Assembly: GCA_027619975.1 (NCBI GenBank)
Contig: JAQCGX010000024.1
Span: forward strand, 1-52,644
Source: Nitrospinota bacterium
GTDB taxonomy: Bacteria > Nitrospinota > Nitrospinia > Nitrospinales > VA-1
Length of the DNA stretch: 52,644 bases
Direction: 5' to 3'
The position numbers were made by a program, and so were the translations under genes. The notes beneath the pieces were generated by a model. That model saw only the letters and a list, made by a program, of their open reading frames with translations, was not told the DNA's origin and did no database searches. Shown here piece after piece: positions 25,407 through 34,419 of this stretch; within the stretch, counting starts at the first letter, position 1, and each line of letters starts with the position of its first letter.

Positions 25407-26561
25407 CTAATTCCGGGCCGGTTCCGGCGTTCCGTGCCGTTCACTGATTAATTGATCGACTTCAGTTTTTAACTTATTCAATATCTCATCATATGAAAAA
25501 GACCCGAGTTCCTCCGTGCCCTTTTTCAAGTTCACTCTTGAGGGGCCGCACCACAACCCGAGATCGGCGTCGTCCGTTTCCCCCGGCCCGTTTACCCTGC
25601 AACCCATCACGGCAATGGTGAGCTTATATTTTGCCGCATATTCCGTCATCTTGCGAACATCCTGCGCGAGATCGACAAACTTATCGTTCTCCACCCTGGA
25701 ACAACTCGGGCAGGCAATGATGTTGATGCCATCGAAAAAATTCTTCGGCACCGAACGGAACCGGCCCTCGCTGATATCCTTTAAAATTTCGCGGCCCACC
25801 GTGATCTCCTGCCCCTTTTCCTCATTGGGCAGGGTGAGGGAAACGCGAATCGTATCGCCAATGCCTTCGGAAATGAGCTGCTCGAAGGCGATGCGGGTTT
25901 TGATGATTCCCTCCGGCGGCAATCCCGCCTCCGTCACACCCAGGTGCAAAGGCACATCGGGCCGCTCCGCCGCAAAGCGGCGATTGGCGTCAATGACCTG
26001 ATTGGTGTCGGAATCCTTGAGCGACACCACATAATTCTCAAACCCCAGATCATCGAGCATTTTACAGTGATCCACCGCGCAACGCACCATCGCCTCGGTC
26101 GAGTCGTCAGGATACCTTGCCTTATAATCCGGATCGACGGAACCGCAGTTGACGCCAATGCGGATGGCGCAATCATTCTCTCGTGCGGCATCGACGATGA
26201 ATCGTACCTTTTCGGCAATGGATTTGTCTTTTTCCAGATGGAACAGATGCCCTGGATTATACCGGATTTTATTGACCAAAGGGGCGACGATGGGGGCCAG
26301 CTTGTAGTTTTCCTGCAAATCCACCGATAAAATGCTGTTCGGGAACTGTTTGCGCAGGATTTTGAGGGCCTCCACATCCTTCTCACTATCAACGGCGATG
26401 CGAATGATATCCGCATGGGCATTTTCTAGAATCTCGATCTGACGGGCGGTGGCCGTTAAGTTCTGCGTCTGGGTGGCGGCCATGCTTTGCACGGCAATCG
26501 GCGAATCCCCGCCAATGACCAGGGAGCCTATATGGATTTTACGGGTCGGTCTGGGTTTCAT
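25407..26561 (-). CDS. ispG: Flavodoxin-dependent HMB-PP synthase (GcpE)
   Basis: This 384-residue iron-sulfur enzyme of the MEP isoprenoid pathway converts methylerythritol cyclodiphosphate to HMB-PP. The N-terminal TIM barrel opens with [20 protein letters not shown]. The C-terminal [4Fe-4S] domain has CPSCSR and GCRVNGPGE, giving three cysteine ligands with the conserved Glu. Length matches the short bacterial form. It is transcribed with tig, an unusual partner; the link is probably only positional. Confidence 0.97.
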   Translation of the reverse strand: MKPRPTRKIHIGSLVIGGDSPIAVQSMAATQTQNLTATARQIEILENAHADIIRIAVDSEKDVEALKILRKQFPNSILSVDLQENYKLAPIVAPLVNKIRYNPGHLFHLEKDKSIAEKVRFIVDAARENDCAIRIGVNCGSVDPDYKARYPDDSTEAMVRCAVDHCKMLDDLGFENYVVSLKDSDTNQVIDANRRFAAERPDVPLHLGVTEAGLPPEGIIKTRIAFEQLISEGIGDTIRVSLTLPNEEKGQEITVGREILKDISEGRFRSVPKNFFDGINIIACPSCSRVENDKFVDLAQDVRKMTEYAAKYKLTIAVMGCRVNGPGETDDADLGLWCGPSRVNLKKGTEELGSFSYDEILNKLKTEVDQLISERHGTPEPARN

Positions 26562-26758
26562 AAGTTTATCGATAGAAAAGTTAAGTAAGACACCTTGAAG
26601 GAGCCATGAAATGAACGGAAAATAAAGATGTTAGCAGAAATACAACCGGTTCACAAGCGATGAGGATTGCAGAGGTAAATATTTGAATTGGTGTGGATTT
26701 CGAGGTCAATAAGGCGGGATTTTAAATTGAACTGGAATCGCGGGTCAAACTGGCTGCT

Positions 26759-27688
26759 TCATTCTGAGAATTGAGCCTGATTGATACAGCACCGGTTTCT
26801 GCCCTGGTTCTTGGCTTGATAAAGAGCGTTGTCCATTTGTTTGAATAAAGTTTCCCATGGTATCTCAGATTTATCATATACCGTTCCTCCTATGCTGATG
26901 GTCAAAGGAACTTCTCTTGTGCCATCGATGATTAAGGGGTTTTGTTCAATGGCCTTGCGCAGTTTTTCAGCCACCAGTGAAATTCCTTCCGAACCGACTT
27001 CCGGCAATAAAACAATAAATTCCTCCCCTCCCCATCTTCCAAAAAAATCCACCTTGCGCAAATTATCCTGGCAAACAGCGACCAGATGCTTCAACGCCCG
27101 GTCACCAATATCGTGGCCAAAATTATCATTCACTTTTTTAAAATGATCTATGTCGAGGAGCAACAGGGAAAACGCCCGGTCATACCGTAACGCACGGTCC
27201 ATTTCCTGCTTCACAACTTCCTCAATTTTCCGGCGGTTCAAGATACCCGTCAAAGAATCGTACTCGGATAAAATTCTCAGTTCATTCTCCAGTTCTTTAT
27301 GCCTTGTAATATCCCTCACAATAGCTACAAAAACTTTTTTCTCATCAAACTCCATCTTCAGCAAAGATATTTCGCCGGAAAATTCACTGCCATCGTGGCG
27401 TAAACATTGAACCGTCAGATTATTCCTCTTATTCATCAACCGGGCGACAACCTCACCCTCAGAGAAGTCCCGCACATGAAGAGCATGTTGTTTGTGAAAT
27501 CTCTCGGGGATCAGCATATTTAAATGCTTCCCTTGAATTTCTTCGGAGGTATAGCCAAATGTTTTTTCAGCTTCCTTATTCAAATAAAACAATTCCATTT
27601 TTTCGTTGAGGGCCACAACAGAGTCCGCCGCCAATTCGATAATTTTACTAAAGAACGGCTCTTTTTCTTCGGTGGAGTGTAAAGCCAT
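26759..27688 (-). CDS. PAS-GGDEF diguanylate cyclase
   Basis: The product has 309 residues from the ATG at 27688, which has GGAGGT ten bases upstream; an earlier in-frame ATG at 27709 lacks one. A PAS domain (about 12-130, ELAADSVVALNEKMELFYLN, FGYTSEEIQGKHLNMLIPERF) senses an unknown signal and ends in VRDITRHKELENEL. The GGDEF domain has the active-site GGEEF at about 220-224 and an inhibitory I-site RKVD five residues before it, so it should make cyclic-di-GMP and be feedback-inhibited. No membrane segment, thus cytoplasmic. A lone gene with no adjacent effector. Confidence 0.93.
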   Translation of the reverse strand: MALHSTEEKEPFFSKIIELAADSVVALNEKMELFYLNKEAEKTFGYTSEEIQGKHLNMLIPERFHKQHALHVRDFSEGEVVARLMNKRNNLTVQCLRHDGSEFSGEISLLKMEFDEKKVFVAIVRDITRHKELENELRILSEYDSLTGILNRRKIEEVVKQEMDRALRYDRAFSLLLLDIDHFKKVNDNFGHDIGDRALKHLVAVCQDNLRKVDFFGRWGGEEFIVLLPEVGSEGISLVAEKLRKAIEQNPLIIDGTREVPLTISIGGTVYDKSEIPWETLFKQMDNALYQAKNQGRNRCCINQAQFSE

Positions 27689-27829
27689 TTTAATTAAGAC
27701 CTCCGTCATTAATAAAATGTGAAGAATATAATACTATAAGATCGAATTCATTTCTTCTTGAAATTCCCCGGTTTGTAATCGCAGGTGAAGGGGAAAAATT
27801 CCCTTTAACCGGGCCTGTCACCCTGTGGA

Positions 27830-27938
27830 GCTCTCTAAACTTGGTCCATCCAACGGAAACGGGTTTTCTTTCTTACAAAAATCCGGAAGGTTGTGCTGTT
27901 CGGCTTCAAAATCCTGGGTAAACACGGTTTCGATTCCC
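27830..27938 (-). pseudogene. Relic of the 3' end of a PflX-like radical SAM gene
   Basis: About 105 bp on the minus strand repeat the 3' end of the intact gene at 28344-29345 with mostly single-base changes. In the same frame it reads GIETVFTQDFEAEQHNLPDF then CKKENPFPLDG, against GIETVFTQDLEDEQHNLPDF and RKKENPFPLDG in the intact copy. No start codon or upstream part survives. It is a partial duplication, now separated from the parent by a 90-residue gene. Confidence 0.85.
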
Positions 27939-28007
27939 CTTGGGGCTACTTTGTTTTCAATAATTTAACCACTCGATCAATTTTTATTCTTCAATTTGTG
28001 TCCGCCA

Positions 28008-28280
28008 TCAGATTGAATCGTTTGAATCGCAACCATACAAAAATACATAATGAATCATGCCAGAAGGATGCTTTGCATTAACTTCAAAAAATTCTGTTTT
28101 TTCTTCACTGAAATCTTTACATTGATAAAGATTGATCTTTTTACCAATCACACTGAAATATCCATTTTCTAACGCTTCTTGGAATTCCGGGCTTCGCATT
28201 AGATGAAGCATTAGCAAATGGGCATGTAATATTTCTCTTTGCTCATCTGGGTCATCCCTCCTTAATTCTTCATTTTCCAT
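28008..28280 (-). CDS. Small acidic protein of unknown function
   Basis: The product has 90 residues with no signal or membrane segment. An N-terminal charged helix (MENEELRRDDPDEQREILHA) continues into LLMLHLMRSPEFQEALENG, then a beta-like half (YFSVIGKKINLYQCKDF, EFFEVNAKHPSGMIHYVFLYG). GGGATGG precedes the ATG. It lies between the intact radical SAM gene and the relic of its 3' end, so it may have arrived with, or caused, the rearrangement. Family not recognised. Confidence 0.6.
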   Translation of the reverse strand: MENEELRRDDPDEQREILHAHLLMLHLMRSPEFQEALENGYFSVIGKKINLYQCKDFSEEKTEFFEVNAKHPSGMIHYVFLYGCDSNDSI

Positions 28281-28343
28281 TTTTCCATCCCCTATTTGTG
28301 ATTATTTAACATCAAAAACTTTCATAGCTTCTTTCTTCTTGCC

Positions 28344-29345
28344 CTATCCCGCTTCAATCCTCTCCCTTAAACTCGCCCCATCCAACGGAAACGGGTTTTC
28401 CTTCTTGCGGAAATCCGGAAGGTTGTGCTGTTCATCTTCAAGGTCCTGGGTAAACACGGTTTCTATTCCCAGTTCCCGCGTCATTTGCAGGGCCGCTTCA
28501 TATTCCTCCGAATATATCCTTCTGGATATCCGGGGGTTCGCACCTGCTTTGTGGACGGGCTGGTACTGACTCATTAAGCTCACAGGAACTTTCGGGGACA
28601 ATTCCAGGGCGATGAAACACAACGTTTCCCAGGTTCCGGCGGTATCGTCCGGCAAGACCAGATGCCGGACCACCACACCGCTCTCGGCCAATCCGGATTC
28701 GTTCAGGGTCAACGGCCCCACCTGCCGGTGCATCTCCAGCACGGCGGAACGGGAATGATCTACATAATTCTTGATATGCGAAAACTCACGGGCCACTTCA
28801 TTTTTGGCATACTTGAGGTCGGGCAGATAAATATCGACGATGCCGTCCAGAAGTTTCAAAGTGGGCAATGCATCGTAGCCGTTGGTGTTATATATAACGG
28901 GCAGATGCAGTCCCTTTTCCCTCGCCAGAGCCAGGCTTCTCAGCAATCCTGGAACCACATGCGAAGGCGACACCCAGCCGATAAAATGCACTCCCTGCGT
29001 CTGTAGGTCCAGCATCTGCTCCGCAACCTGCTGACAGGAATACTCCTTGCCCAGGTTATCTTGCGAGATCTGAAAATTTTGGCAATAGTCGCAACGAAGA
29101 TTACAGGACGTGACAAAGATGTTTCCCACGCCTCGGGTCCCCGTGAAGGGAGGTTCTTCTCCAAAGTGCTGGACCGATGCTCCTACCACCAAGCGGTCGC
29201 TTTGTCCGCACACGCCCCTGCCCTCTCCGGTACGGTCCACTTCACAGGCATGCGGACACACGGTGCAATTGCGATACAGCGCGTAAGCTTCTTCCGCCCT
29301 TTGCTGCAATTCGCCTGGAGATAAATTGAGATAAGCCGCTTGCAT
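28344..29345 (-). CDS. PflX-like radical SAM protein (COG1313 type)
   Basis: The product has 333 residues. The radical SAM cluster motif is CNLRCDYC with Cys at 81, 85 and 88. The N-terminal segment has four further cysteines (27, 30, 34, 46 in CTVCPHACEVDR and VCGQS) typical of PFL-activase-related proteins of this group and likely to bind another metal. The remainder is a TIM-barrel (VIYNTNGYDALPTLKLLDGIVDIYLPDLKYA, LVLPDDTAGTWETL). The substrate is not known for the group; activation of a glycyl-radical enzyme is a guess, and no such enzyme is in the window. It is divergent from yejA. Confidence 0.85.
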   Translation of the reverse strand: MQAAYLNLSPGELQQRAEEAYALYRNCTVCPHACEVDRTGEGRGVCGQSDRLVVGASVQHFGEEPPFTGTRGVGNIFVTSCNLRCDYCQNFQISQDNLGKEYSCQQVAEQMLDLQTQGVHFIGWVSPSHVVPGLLRSLALAREKGLHLPVIYNTNGYDALPTLKLLDGIVDIYLPDLKYAKNEVAREFSHIKNYVDHSRSAVLEMHRQVGPLTLNESGLAESGVVVRHLVLPDDTAGTWETLCFIALELSPKVPVSLMSQYQPVHKAGANPRISRRIYSEEYEAALQMTRELGIETVFTQDLEDEQHNLPDFRKKENPFPLDGASLRERIEAG

Positions 29346-29431
29346 TTGTTTTCCTGAATAATGGATACTGGTTTTCGGTCATGCGACGGTGTTATTATGG
29401 AATTTTACACCATTTTTGAAACAAAAAACAA

Positions 29432-31324
29432 ATGCCCCTGAAATCCATCCTTTTCAATAGACTGTTTTTAATCACCCTTTTTCTGATGACCAGCGCTCTG
29501 CCGGTCATCGCGGAACCGCAACACGGGTTGTCCCTTTATGGTCCCGAGGGACTGAAATACAAGGCGGACGCCGCCTACGAGTACGCCAACCCCAAGGCCC
29601 CGAAAGGCGGGCACCTCGTGCTTTCAGATTTTGGCGCCTTCACCAAACTAAACCCCTCATCTTTGAAGGGTGTTCCCGCTCCCGGAATATCCGGGCTGGT
29701 GTTTCAAACGCCGATGGACAGTTCCTCGGACGACAACGAACCGTTCTCGCAATACGGCAACCTCGTGGAAACGGTCGATCTGGCCAAGGACCACATGTCG
29801 ATGGTCTACCATCTTTATAAAAATGCCCGGTTTTCCGACGGACATCGGGTCACGGCGGATGATTTCGTTTTCTCTTTTGATATCATCAAAGACCCGGAAT
29901 ACCACCCGGTGTATAAGCAATATTTCAAAGATATAAAAAAGGCCGAAAAAATCGACGAGCACACCGTCAAATATCATTTCGCCATTTACAATCAGGAACT
30001 GCCGCTGATCACCGGGCAGATGCCAATTTTCCCCAAGCACATCTACGGTCAGAAAGGAAAATCCTTCGGAGCGGATTTCGACAACATCGCCATCGGCAGT
30101 GGCCCTTATGTGGTCGATAAATATGAGTTTGGAAAATACATCTCCCTCAAGCGCGACCCCAACTGGTGGGGCAAAGACCTGCCGATAAACCGCGGACGCT
30201 ATAACTTTGACGATATTACCTGGAAAATTTTTCTCGACCCGGTGGCCATTCGCGAAGGGTTCAAGGGCGGCGAATTCGATGTCAACCTCGTCAACAGTTC
30301 CCGTGACTGGGCTTTGGATTACAAGGGAGACTTCGTCAAAAAGGGCTATTACATCCGCGAGGGAGTTCCTCATCAGCGCGTGACGGGCATGCAGGGATAC
30401 GCGATGAACACCCGCAACGAGCTTTTTAAATCGCGCAAAGTCCGGGCGGCCATTGCCTTGGTCTTCGATTTCGAATGGAGCAATAAAAATCTTTTTTACG
30501 AGCAATACACCCGCAACGAAAACTATTTCGATAATAACCCGGAAATGAAAGCTCAAGGTTTGCCGCAAGGAGAGGTGAAGCAAATCCTCGAACGATTGCG
30601 AGAAAAATATAAAACCCATGTGCCTAAAACAGCATTGACCAAACCCGTCGGCACACCTGGAGAAGGACAGCCTCTGGAAAAAAATATTCAACTGGCCAAT
30701 GAACTTCTGGATTCCGCAGGTTGGAAAGTGGGAAAGAACGGAATCCGGGAAAAAGACGGAAAGCGGTTCGAGTTTGAGCAATTGCTCACCAGCCCGGATT
30801 TCATGCGAATTTCAGAACCTTATAGAAACAACCTGCTTAAAATCGGCGTCGATATGAAAATAAGAATCGTGCAGGTCGCCGAATATGAAGAGCGCTTGCG
30901 GAACTTTAAGTTTGACATGCTGGTTGTCGGCTACCCGCAAAGCCGGTCACCGGGAAACGAGCAACGGTCCATGTGGGGAAGCGAAGCCGCCAAAACTCCA
31001 GGTTCCCGGAATTACATGGGAATCGAAAACCCGGCCATTGATGAATTGATTGAAATGATCGTGGAGGGAAAAACCCGCAAGGAACTGGTGACCGCCATTC
31101 AGGCGATGGATCGCATTCTGACCCACCAATACTACGTCGTTCCCCACTGGTATATCCGTATCGACCGGGTCGTCTATTGGAACAAATTTTCCCGTCCTAA
31201 AATCAATCCATCCCAGGCTTCCATTTTGAACAACATCATCGAATGGTGGTGGTGGGACAAAGAAAAGGCGGCACGTTTAGAGAAAGCTCAAGCCTCGGGA
31301 GAAGCTTTAGGGTTAAACAATTAA
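29432..31324 (+). CDS. yejA: Peptide ABC transporter substrate-binding protein, YejA type
   Basis: This 630-residue periplasmic binding protein of the SBP_bac_5 family has a signal peptide at about 1-27 (cleavage after VIA). The mature start HGLSLYGPEGLKY with YANPKAPKGGHLVLSDFGAF is typical of YejA. Other landmarks are RFSDGHRVTADDFVFSFD, FPKHIYG, IGSGPYVVDKYEFGKYISLKRDPNWWGKD and the C-terminal VVPHWYIRIDRV. It captures peptides for the YejB/YejE/YejF importer; in enterobacteria this system takes up microcin C and other peptides. The permease genes begin 1.95 kb later, separated by an unrelated gene. Confidence 0.93.
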   Translation: MPLKSILFNRLFLITLFLMTSALPVIAEPQHGLSLYGPEGLKYKADAAYEYANPKAPKGGHLVLSDFGAFTKLNPSSLKGVPAPGISGLVFQTPMDSSSDDNEPFSQYGNLVETVDLAKDHMSMVYHLYKNARFSDGHRVTADDFVFSFDIIKDPEYHPVYKQYFKDIKKAEKIDEHTVKYHFAIYNQELPLITGQMPIFPKHIYGQKGKSFGADFDNIAIGSGPYVVDKYEFGKYISLKRDPNWWGKDLPINRGRYNFDDITWKIFLDPVAIREGFKGGEFDVNLVNSSRDWALDYKGDFVKKGYYIREGVPHQRVTGMQGYAMNTRNELFKSRKVRAAIALVFDFEWSNKNLFYEQYTRNENYFDNNPEMKAQGLPQGEVKQILERLREKYKTHVPKTALTKPVGTPGEGQPLEKNIQLANELLDSAGWKVGKNGIREKDGKRFEFEQLLTSPDFMRISEPYRNNLLKIGVDMKIRIVQVAEYEERLRNFKFDMLVVGYPQSRSPGNEQRSMWGSEAAKTPGSRNYMGIENPAIDELIEMIVEGKTRKELVTAIQAMDRILTHQYYVVPHWYIRIDRVVYWNKFSRPKINPSQASILNNIIEWWWWDKEKAARLEKAQASGEALGLNN

Positions 31325-31419
31325 TCTCCATCCTACACCATTCAACCTATTTTTAAATTTTATCCTAATACTACCAGGAACGTTTACATCGAAACTTTAA
31401 TTGCACCCCAGACAGGTCC

Positions 31420-32919
31420 ATGCAAATTCAAAAATTCATAAACTTTATCAATGATCGAAATCCGGCTTACCTGATTTTCACGTTCCTCTGTTGCCTGTTT
31501 CTGAACTCTGTGGTCACAGGGAACGAAGAAATTTACCTTGGCTGGGCCAAGTCTTATTTCGATCCAGACTGGCTGCCCAATTCATTCGTCTACGATCACT
31601 GGGTGAGTCACCGATATGCCTTCGAAATATTTTTTGGATTCCTGCTAAGCCATCTCAGTTTTGAAACCGTCGTGGTGATTGGCAGACTCCTTGCCGCCAC
31701 CGCCATGGCCTATGCACTGTCCAGGTTATTCAGACAAATAAAATTTACCAATCTGGATTCGTTGCTAGTGCTGATGGTGTTTATTTCAATGGGACAAAAT
31801 TTTCTTCCCGGCGATTGGGTATTTATGTCTGTGGAGTCCAAAGTTTTTGCTTATCCGTTAGTTTTTCTCAGCCTGACGGAACTTTTGAGAGGCAATCTAA
31901 AACTATCCACGCTCTACCTGATTGGGGCGACTTATTTTCATGTGCTGGTTGTGAGCTGGTTTTTTATTTACTTTATAATTTACTTGATCTGGAACAGAAC
32001 AAATCTACTCACCGTGGCCAAGGTTTCGGGAATTTATCTGGCAGGCACCCTTCCTCTAGCGGTCTATCTAGCTCCCACGGTCCTTTCAGGCCCCAGTGAC
32101 GTGAATGGACTTCATCTCAATTGGATCTATGTCTTTTATCGGATTCCTAATTTAGCTCCATTCGTGGATGGAGAATTAAATGTAGCCGCAAGTTGGGAGG
32201 GACTGAGAATTTTCACAGTAGCTGTTTGTTTCGTTTTCGCAATATTTTTATACCGCAAAAATGGGCTTCCAGCGGAAGCAAAATTTCTCACTCGTTTTAT
32301 TCTAATAATAGGTTCCTTTATTTTTATATTTCTGGTAGTGGCCTATTTTGATCGTTCGGGCGATATTTTAAAATACCGTCCTTTCCGGGGAGCCTCGCTT
32401 TTCACATTTTTTGTTCTGATATGGATAGTTCTTTATAGCAAACTGAAACTTACCAGCCCAAATTCCCTTGTATCGAGTCTATCCATAGCCATCCTGGCTG
32501 TTCTTTTCACTTACGGCATCGGTCGCAATATAAATGAAAAATATATTAATGTTTATTTCCTGCAAGATGGAGAAAAAACAGCCTGGAACGAAGTGACATC
32601 TTTCGCAAAGAATCACACGAAGAAGGAGTCCATCTTTCTAATTAAAGAAATTCCCGAAAGTACCAGCTGGACGTTCTCCAGAAATTCTGACCGAGATGTT
32701 TTTGTTTTGAAAAAATTTGTCCCCATAGACAAAAACAAATGGTACGAGTGGTATCAGCGTCTTCAGGTGCAGGTGGAAAATGAAGAACAGATGGCGGCTC
32801 TGAGAAAAAAATATCAACTGGATTATTATGTTACGACCCCAAAAAGGCCCAGAATTGGGGAAGTCGTGTTTGAAAACGCCTACTATGTTGTTTCGCGTCT
32901 ATCTGATTCCGAAAAATAA
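31420..32919 (+). CDS. Polytopic membrane protein of unknown function
   Basis: The product has 499 residues with about ten hydrophobic segments through residue 375, followed by a soluble C-terminal domain of about 120 residues (ending VVFENAYYVVSRLSDSEK). The layout and motifs such as YDHWVSHRYAFEIFFGF and the HVLVVSWFFIY helix resemble the lipid-linked-sugar glycosyltransferase (GT-C-like) or DUF6798 type of bacterial membrane proteins, but no catalytic residues can be named. It interrupts the yej operon between yejA and yejB and looks inserted together with the miniature element 16 bp after its stop. Codons look more AT-rich than in the yej genes. Confidence 0.8.
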   Translation: MQIQKFINFINDRNPAYLIFTFLCCLFLNSVVTGNEEIYLGWAKSYFDPDWLPNSFVYDHWVSHRYAFEIFFGFLLSHLSFETVVVIGRLLAATAMAYALSRLFRQIKFTNLDSLLVLMVFISMGQNFLPGDWVFMSVESKVFAYPLVFLSLTELLRGNLKLSTLYLIGATYFHVLVVSWFFIYFIIYLIWNRTNLLTVAKVSGIYLAGTLPLAVYLAPTVLSGPSDVNGLHLNWIYVFYRIPNLAPFVDGELNVAASWEGLRIFTVAVCFVFAIFLYRKNGLPAEAKFLTRFILIIGSFIFIFLVVAYFDRSGDILKYRPFRGASLFTFFVLIWIVLYSKLKLTSPNSLVSSLSIAILAVLFTYGIGRNINEKYINVYFLQDGEKTAWNEVTSFAKNHTKKESIFLIKEIPESTSWTFSRNSDRDVFVLKKFVPIDKNKWYEWYQRLQVQVENEEQMAALRKKYQLDYYVTTPKRPRIGEVVFENAYYVVSRLSDSEK

Positions 32920-32935
32920 ATCTTCAATTATTGAA

Positions 32936-33157
32936 AGGCACCTCTAAAAATTAGTTTTTAAAAGAGAATCGAACATTGTAAAGAGTTTCTTAAATCAGTG
33001 GCACGGGCTTTCCAGCCCGTGCGAACAGGCTGGAAAGGCGGAATTAAATTCCGCACTTCCGTATAACCTTTAAGGGTAGGTCGCCTGTCCCACTATAACA
33101 AAGACACCTCTTTGAATTGACGATATAAGAACATTTAGTCAATTTTTAGAGATGCCC
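32936..33157 (+). mobile_element. 222-bp miniature element, type B copy 3 (TGAA duplication)
   Basis: Starts AGGCACCTCTAAAAATTAG and ends CAATTTTTAGAGATGCCC, flanked by TGAA at 32932-32935 and 33158-33161. The core matches copy 2 almost throughout. It begins 16 bp after the stop of the membrane-protein gene and 113 bp before yejB, so any terminator activity would separate yejB expression from upstream transcription. Confidence 0.9.
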
Positions 33158-33270
33158 TGAAATGATTCGTGCAATGCAAAATAGTGACTGAAACTAAAAT
33201 GTAATCATAGTAGAATAAATTGTGTCTTTCTGAATATTAAAAACTACCCCCCCTTTTCCTAAGTTTTTCA

Positions 33271-34410
33271 ATGCCCAGTTATATCCTCCGTCGATTACTC
33301 CTGATGTTTCCCACCCTTATCGGAATCGTAACGATCACCTTTATCGTCACGCAGTTCGTTCCCGGCGGCCCCATCGACCAACTGCGGACCCTCCTCAGAG
33401 GACACAGTGGGGTCCTGACAGAAGCGGGAGGCGGAGCAATGGAAAGACAGGGCTCAAAATCCGGAGAACTGGACCCCAAGCAGATGGAGCAGTTAAAAAA
33501 AATCTATCATCTCGACCGCCCTCTTTGGGAAAGGTATTTGCGGACCTTCTTATGGTATTCGCCGCAAGACCCAAAAGCTCCGTTGGCAGATAATTTTTTC
33601 AATTATGATAACTGGGAGGGGTTTCTGGTTTTTAAGTTCGGCGATTCTTTTTACCGCAATCGGTCTGTTTTAGAGCTGATTAAGGAAAAACTCCCGGTCT
33701 CCGTTTCTCTCGGCGTTTCCAGTTTTTTCATGACCTATATCATTTGCATCGTTTTGGGAATCGCTAAAGCCGTAAAAAATGAGACGCGATTTGACACTGT
33801 GAGTAGCGTGATCGTTCTGGTTGGATACAGCGTTCCCGGATTTGTCATGGGAATTTTTCTCATTGTGTTGATCGGCCCCGGTGACGGAGCCATCGCCCAC
33901 TTGATCCCCCTTGCCGGTCTCACTTCCGAAGGAACTCCCGGATATGCGGATTGGTCCATGGGAAAGAAAATTATCGACTACCTGCATCATCTGGCCGCAC
34001 CCCTCTTCTGCTATGTGCTGGGGGGCTTCGCCACCCTCACCATGCTGACCAAGAACGCAATACTAGAGGAAATGAGAAAGCAGTACGTCATCACCGCACG
34101 AGCCAAAGGATTATCTGAAAAAAAAGTGCTGTTCAAGCATATTTTGAAGAACGCCTTGATCCCTCTAGTGACCGGATTTCCCATCGGCTTTCTCACCATG
34201 TTTTTCTCCGGGTCACTTCTCATCGAACAGATATTCACCCTCGACGGGTTCGGTCTGCTCTCTTACCAAGCTGTGATCCAACGTGATTATCCGATTGTGC
34301 TGGGCTCAATGTTTATTTTTTCCCTGATCGCTCTCTTAGGTCAACTCCTGACTGACCTCTCCTACGTTCTCATCGACCGGCGAATCAGTTTTGATGAAAG
34401 CCAGGGTTAG
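33271..34410 (+). CDS. yejB: Peptide ABC transporter permease, YejB type
   Basis: This 379-residue inner-membrane permease starts MPSYILRRLLLMFPTLIGIVTITFIVTQFVPGGPIDQL, the standard DppB-like N-terminus. A periplasmic loop follows (about 45-130), then five more membrane helices. The cytoplasmic EAA loop is EEMRKQYVITARAKGLSEKKVLFKHILKNALIP, where YejF docks. It pairs with YejE, 9 bp downstream. The upstream 113 bp after the miniature element must hold its promoter unless transcription reads through the element. Confidence 0.94.
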   Translation: MPSYILRRLLLMFPTLIGIVTITFIVTQFVPGGPIDQLRTLLRGHSGVLTEAGGGAMERQGSKSGELDPKQMEQLKKIYHLDRPLWERYLRTFLWYSPQDPKAPLADNFFNYDNWEGFLVFKFGDSFYRNRSVLELIKEKLPVSVSLGVSSFFMTYIICIVLGIAKAVKNETRFDTVSSVIVLVGYSVPGFVMGIFLIVLIGPGDGAIAHLIPLAGLTSEGTPGYADWSMGKKIIDYLHHLAAPLFCYVLGGFATLTMLTKNAILEEMRKQYVITARAKGLSEKKVLFKHILKNALIPLVTGFPIGFLTMFFSGSLLIEQIFTLDGFGLLSYQAVIQRDYPIVLGSMFIFSLIALLGQLLTDLSYVLIDRRISFDESQG

Positions 34411-34419
34411 AGATAATCC

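Noticed and set aside
29657-30781. 374-residue open frame antisense to yejA
   Set aside because: It lies wholly within a strongly supported gene on the other strand and lacks a recognisable domain; it reflects codon bias of yejA.
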